The notes under the pieces are model-generated. The model was not told the DNA's origin. It made no database searches and saw only the letters and a program-made list of their open reading frames with translations. DNA of 64,000 nt from Sphingomonas sp. NFR04 (GTDB taxonomy: Bacteria; Pseudomonadota; Alphaproteobacteria; Sphingomonadales; Sphingomonadaceae), in the NCBI RefSeq assembly GCF_900114095.1, contig NZ_FORV01000006.1, positions 186,001 through 250,000 on the forward strand, in the 5' to 3' direction. The position numbers and the translations under genes are program-made. Each line of letters begins with the position of its first letter. Position 1 is the stretch's first letter. Shown here one piece after another: positions 62,413 to 64,000 of this stretch.

Positions 62413-63192
62413 ATGACCAATCGGCAGGGGGAAATCATCTGGTACGAACTGATGACGCGCGATGCGGACAAGGCTGCGGCCTTTTACGGCGCGGTGGTCG
62501 GCTGGGAGGTCGGCGCGGCGCCGCCCGGCGGGCTTGATTATCGCATGATCGTGGCGCCGGACGGCAATGCCGGCGGCATGCTGCAGCTCGACCCGGCGAT
62601 GCTATCGGCGGGGGCGAGCCCCGGCTGGCTCGCCTATTTCGGGGTCGACGATGTCGATGCGAGCGTGGCGGCGATCGTCGCGGAGGGCGGCAAGGTGCTG
62701 GTGCCGGCCCGGGATGCGGCCGGGGTCGGCCGGATTGCGATGGTCACCGATCCGCAGGGCATTCCCTTCTACGTGATGCGCGGCGCGACCGAGGGTGCGA
62801 CCAGTACCGTCTACCAGCGGCGCGGGCTCGGCCATGTCGGCTGGAACGAGCTGCATGCGCCCGATGCCGAGGCGGCGCTGGGCTTCTACCATCGCCAGTT
62901 CGGCCTTACCCGTATGGGCGGCATGCCGATGGGCGCGCTGGGCGAGTACAGTTTCATCGGCCATGATGGCGGCGAGCCGATCGGCGCGATCATGCCGCGT
63001 ATGGCGGAGGGCCCGACCGGTTGGGGCTTTTACATCCGGGTGGACGATGTCGATGCGGCCAAGGGCCGGATCGAGGCGGCGGGCGGGACGGTGGTCAACG
63101 GGCCGATGGACGTACCGGGCGGCGAGCGCGTCGTGCAGGGGCTGGATGCGGACGGGGCGTTGTTCGGGCTGGTGAGCGGGGTCGAAGCATAG
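62413..63192 (+). CDS. two-domain VOC-family protein
   Basis: A 259-aa protein with two VOC modules: residues 6-125 (GEIIWYELMTRDADKAAAFY) and 135-255 (VGWNELHAPDAEAALGFYHR, ERVVQGLDADGALFGLV). This resembles hydroxylase/CFP30-like glyoxalases. AGGGGAGAG precedes the ATG. The last 163 bases are overlapped in antisense by the DUF559 frame. Confidence 0.88.
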   Translation: MTNRQGEIIWYELMTRDADKAAAFYGAVVGWEVGAAPPGGLDYRMIVAPDGNAGGMLQLDPAMLSAGASPGWLAYFGVDDVDASVAAIVAEGGKVLVPARDAAGVGRIAMVTDPQGIPFYVMRGATEGATSTVYQRRGLGHVGWNELHAPDAEAALGFYHRQFGLTRMGGMPMGALGEYSFIGHDGGEPIGAIMPRMAEGPTGWGFYIRVDDVDAAKGRIEAAGGTVVNGPMDVPGGERVVQGLDADGALFGLVSGVEA

Positions 63193-63545
63193 CGGCTGCG
63201 TGCCGTTTCCAGGATGTGGCGGAGGGCGCCGTCGAGATTGTGGAGCAGGGCGTCGGCGGGGATGCGGAGCGTGGTGATGCCGTTGGCCGCGAGCCAGGCG
63301 TCACGGCGGGCATCGTGTTCCGGCCGGTCGCCATGGGCGTGGCCGGCGCCGTCCAGTTCGATCGCGAGGCGGGCGCGGGCGCAGTAGAAATCGAGGACAT
63401 AGGGGCCGGCCTGGTGCCGTCGGCGGAAGTGGAGGCCTTCGGGGTCGCCGCGGAGGTGGCGCCAGAGGCGGCGCTCAGCGGGCGACATCTCGCGGCGGAG
63501 CTTGCGGGCGAGGCTGCGGGTCCGCGGGGTTCCACGAAGGCGCAT
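63030..63545 (-). CDS. DUF559 endonuclease-like protein with antisense-encoded tail
   Basis: A 171-aa protein with a Vsr/restriction-endonuclease-like core at residues 1-115: LRREMSPAERRLWRHLRGD, FRRRHQAGPYVLDFYC, RLAIELDGAGHAHGD, ITTLRIPADALLHN. Acidic and Gln/Glu residues of the nuclease core are present. DUF559 proteins normally end near residue 115-125. Here no stop occurs before 63030, so about 50 low-complexity Ser/Thr/Pro residues are read antisense to the VOC gene. The tail is probably non-functional. Confidence 0.8.
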   Translation of the reverse strand: MRLRGTPRTRSLARKLRREMSPAERRLWRHLRGDPEGLHFRRRHQAGPYVLDFYCARARLAIELDGAGHAHGDRPEHDARRDAWLAANGITTLRIPADALLHNLDGALRHILETARSRYASTPLTSPNNAPSASSPCTTRSPPGTSIGPLTTVPPAASIRPLAASTSSTRM

Positions 63546-63623
63546 TTCGGCGACTCCATCCGTTTAGATGGGGTGGAGGATGCCGCATTTTTCGGAACGA
63601 ATAAAGAACAAAGTTCGCGGCTG

Positions 63624-63766
63624 GCCCCCTCCACCACCGCTCTCGGCGGCGGTCCCCCTCCCCCGGAGCTGCGCTCCGAGGGAGGAAACGGCTCAAGGGA
63701 AGTGTTTCCTCCACCGCAAAGCGGGGGAGGGGGACCGCGCCGCGCCAGCGGCGTGGTGGAGGGGGC
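63624..63766. repeat. palindromic element, group D, copy 2
   Basis: Arms GGCCCCCTCCACCAC/GTGGTGGAGGGGGC enclose GGTCCCCCTCCCCC/GGGGGAGGGGGACC arms and a GAGCTGCGCTC hairpin. Related to 37107-37285. The rest of the 63546-63784 gap shows no other feature. Confidence 0.85.
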
Positions 63767-63784
63767 TTCCCCGCGCCTCGAAAC

Positions 63785-64000
63785 TCAAGCGAAGGCGGCC
63801 GACCCCTTCAACTGCTGATACGCCGTGATCACCCGCTGCAGCCGCGCCTCATGGCTGCGGTCGCCGCCATTGCGGTCCGGATGGTATTTCCGCACCAGCT
63901 CCGAATAGCGCTTGCGCAGCGCCGTGCGATCGCAGTCGATCTCCAGGTCCAGCACCTTCAGCGCATCGCGGTCCGCGCCGGAGAGCGGCCGCCCGTCCTT
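63785..64000 (-). CDS. J-domain (DnaJ-like) protein, C-terminal part
   Basis: The last 71 residues of a protein that enters from the right edge. The J domain is at its C-terminus: ALKVLDLEIDCDRTALRKRY, then KYHPDRNGGD with the HPD motif, then RLQRVITAYQQLK. A C-terminal J domain is the form found in the alphaproteobacterial J-domain proteins often located near cobS. It stimulates an Hsp70 partner. The N-terminus is outside the window. Confidence 0.88.
   Translation of the reverse strand, partial: KDGRPLSGADRDALKVLDLEIDCDRTALRKRYSELVRKYHPDRNGGDRSHEARLQRVITAYQQLKGSAAFA

Overview
The window is GC-rich, densely coded alphaproteobacterial DNA. Its gene content points to the order Sphingomonadales, probably Sphingomonas or a close relative: 5-aminolevulinate synthase for haem, many TonB-dependent receptors, sphingomonad small proteins, Tat-exported sugar enzymes, and abundant G/C-rich intergenic palindromes. 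It looks chromosomal, because housekeeping genes run through it (hemA, murI, plsY, dprA, topA, tol-pal, ruvA, ruvB, thiL, nusB, hisD, hisG). I saw no transposase, integrase, phage gene, CRISPR array, rRNA or tRNA.

Layout. 1-7747: the 3' part of an OmpR-type regulator and its sensor kinase, then four tightly packed genes that read as a periplasmic glucoside-to-gluconate route (Gfo/Idh/MocA oxidoreductase, GH3 beta-glucosidase, GntP permease, gluconolactonase). 8017-11480: NUDIX, extensin-like, unknown, CHAP amidase and MsrB genes. 11708-13614: btaA-btaB for phosphorus-free betaine lipids, preceded by three 11-bp-spaced Pho-box-like repeats. 13598-25122: FkbH-like protein, hemA, murI, plsY-dprA, a polytopic membrane protein, a YghU-type GST and topA. 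25312-32312: a DnaQ-like exonuclease flanked by inverted repeat elements, the ybgC-tolQRAB-pal operon with a clear terminator, and an SPFH/ribbon-helix-helix/small membrane protein operon behind an AT-rich palindrome. 32434-39851: ruvA, ruvB, thiL, nusB, hisD and hisG, interrupted by several palindromic repeats, one of which is translated as the C-terminus of HisG. 39913-45991: DUF2332, a large TonB receptor, an alpha/beta hydrolase and a pirin.

46184-49268 is an operon PepSY - DUF2271 - DUF4198 - ApbE. The DUF2271 protein carries a sequence matching the ApbE flavinylation motif, so the set may be an envelope flavin electron-transfer system; its upstream region has a perfect dyad and a Fur-like box. 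49637-59335 holds an SPFH protein, cobT, an RHH protein, an esterase, a Fiu-like siderophore receptor (Fur-like boxes upstream) with a PiuC/YbiX-type hydroxylase, an ABM-fold membrane protein and cobS on the opposite strand. 59409-63192 is an HxlR-type regulator divergent from a six-gene run of VOC, DUF4287, GST and DUF1428 proteins. The window ends in a DUF559 nuclease-like gene and the C-terminus of a J-domain protein.

Recurrent theme: at least twelve copies of short palindromic elements in four sequence groups sit in the gaps. They often flank single accessory genes between otherwise conserved housekeeping neighbours.
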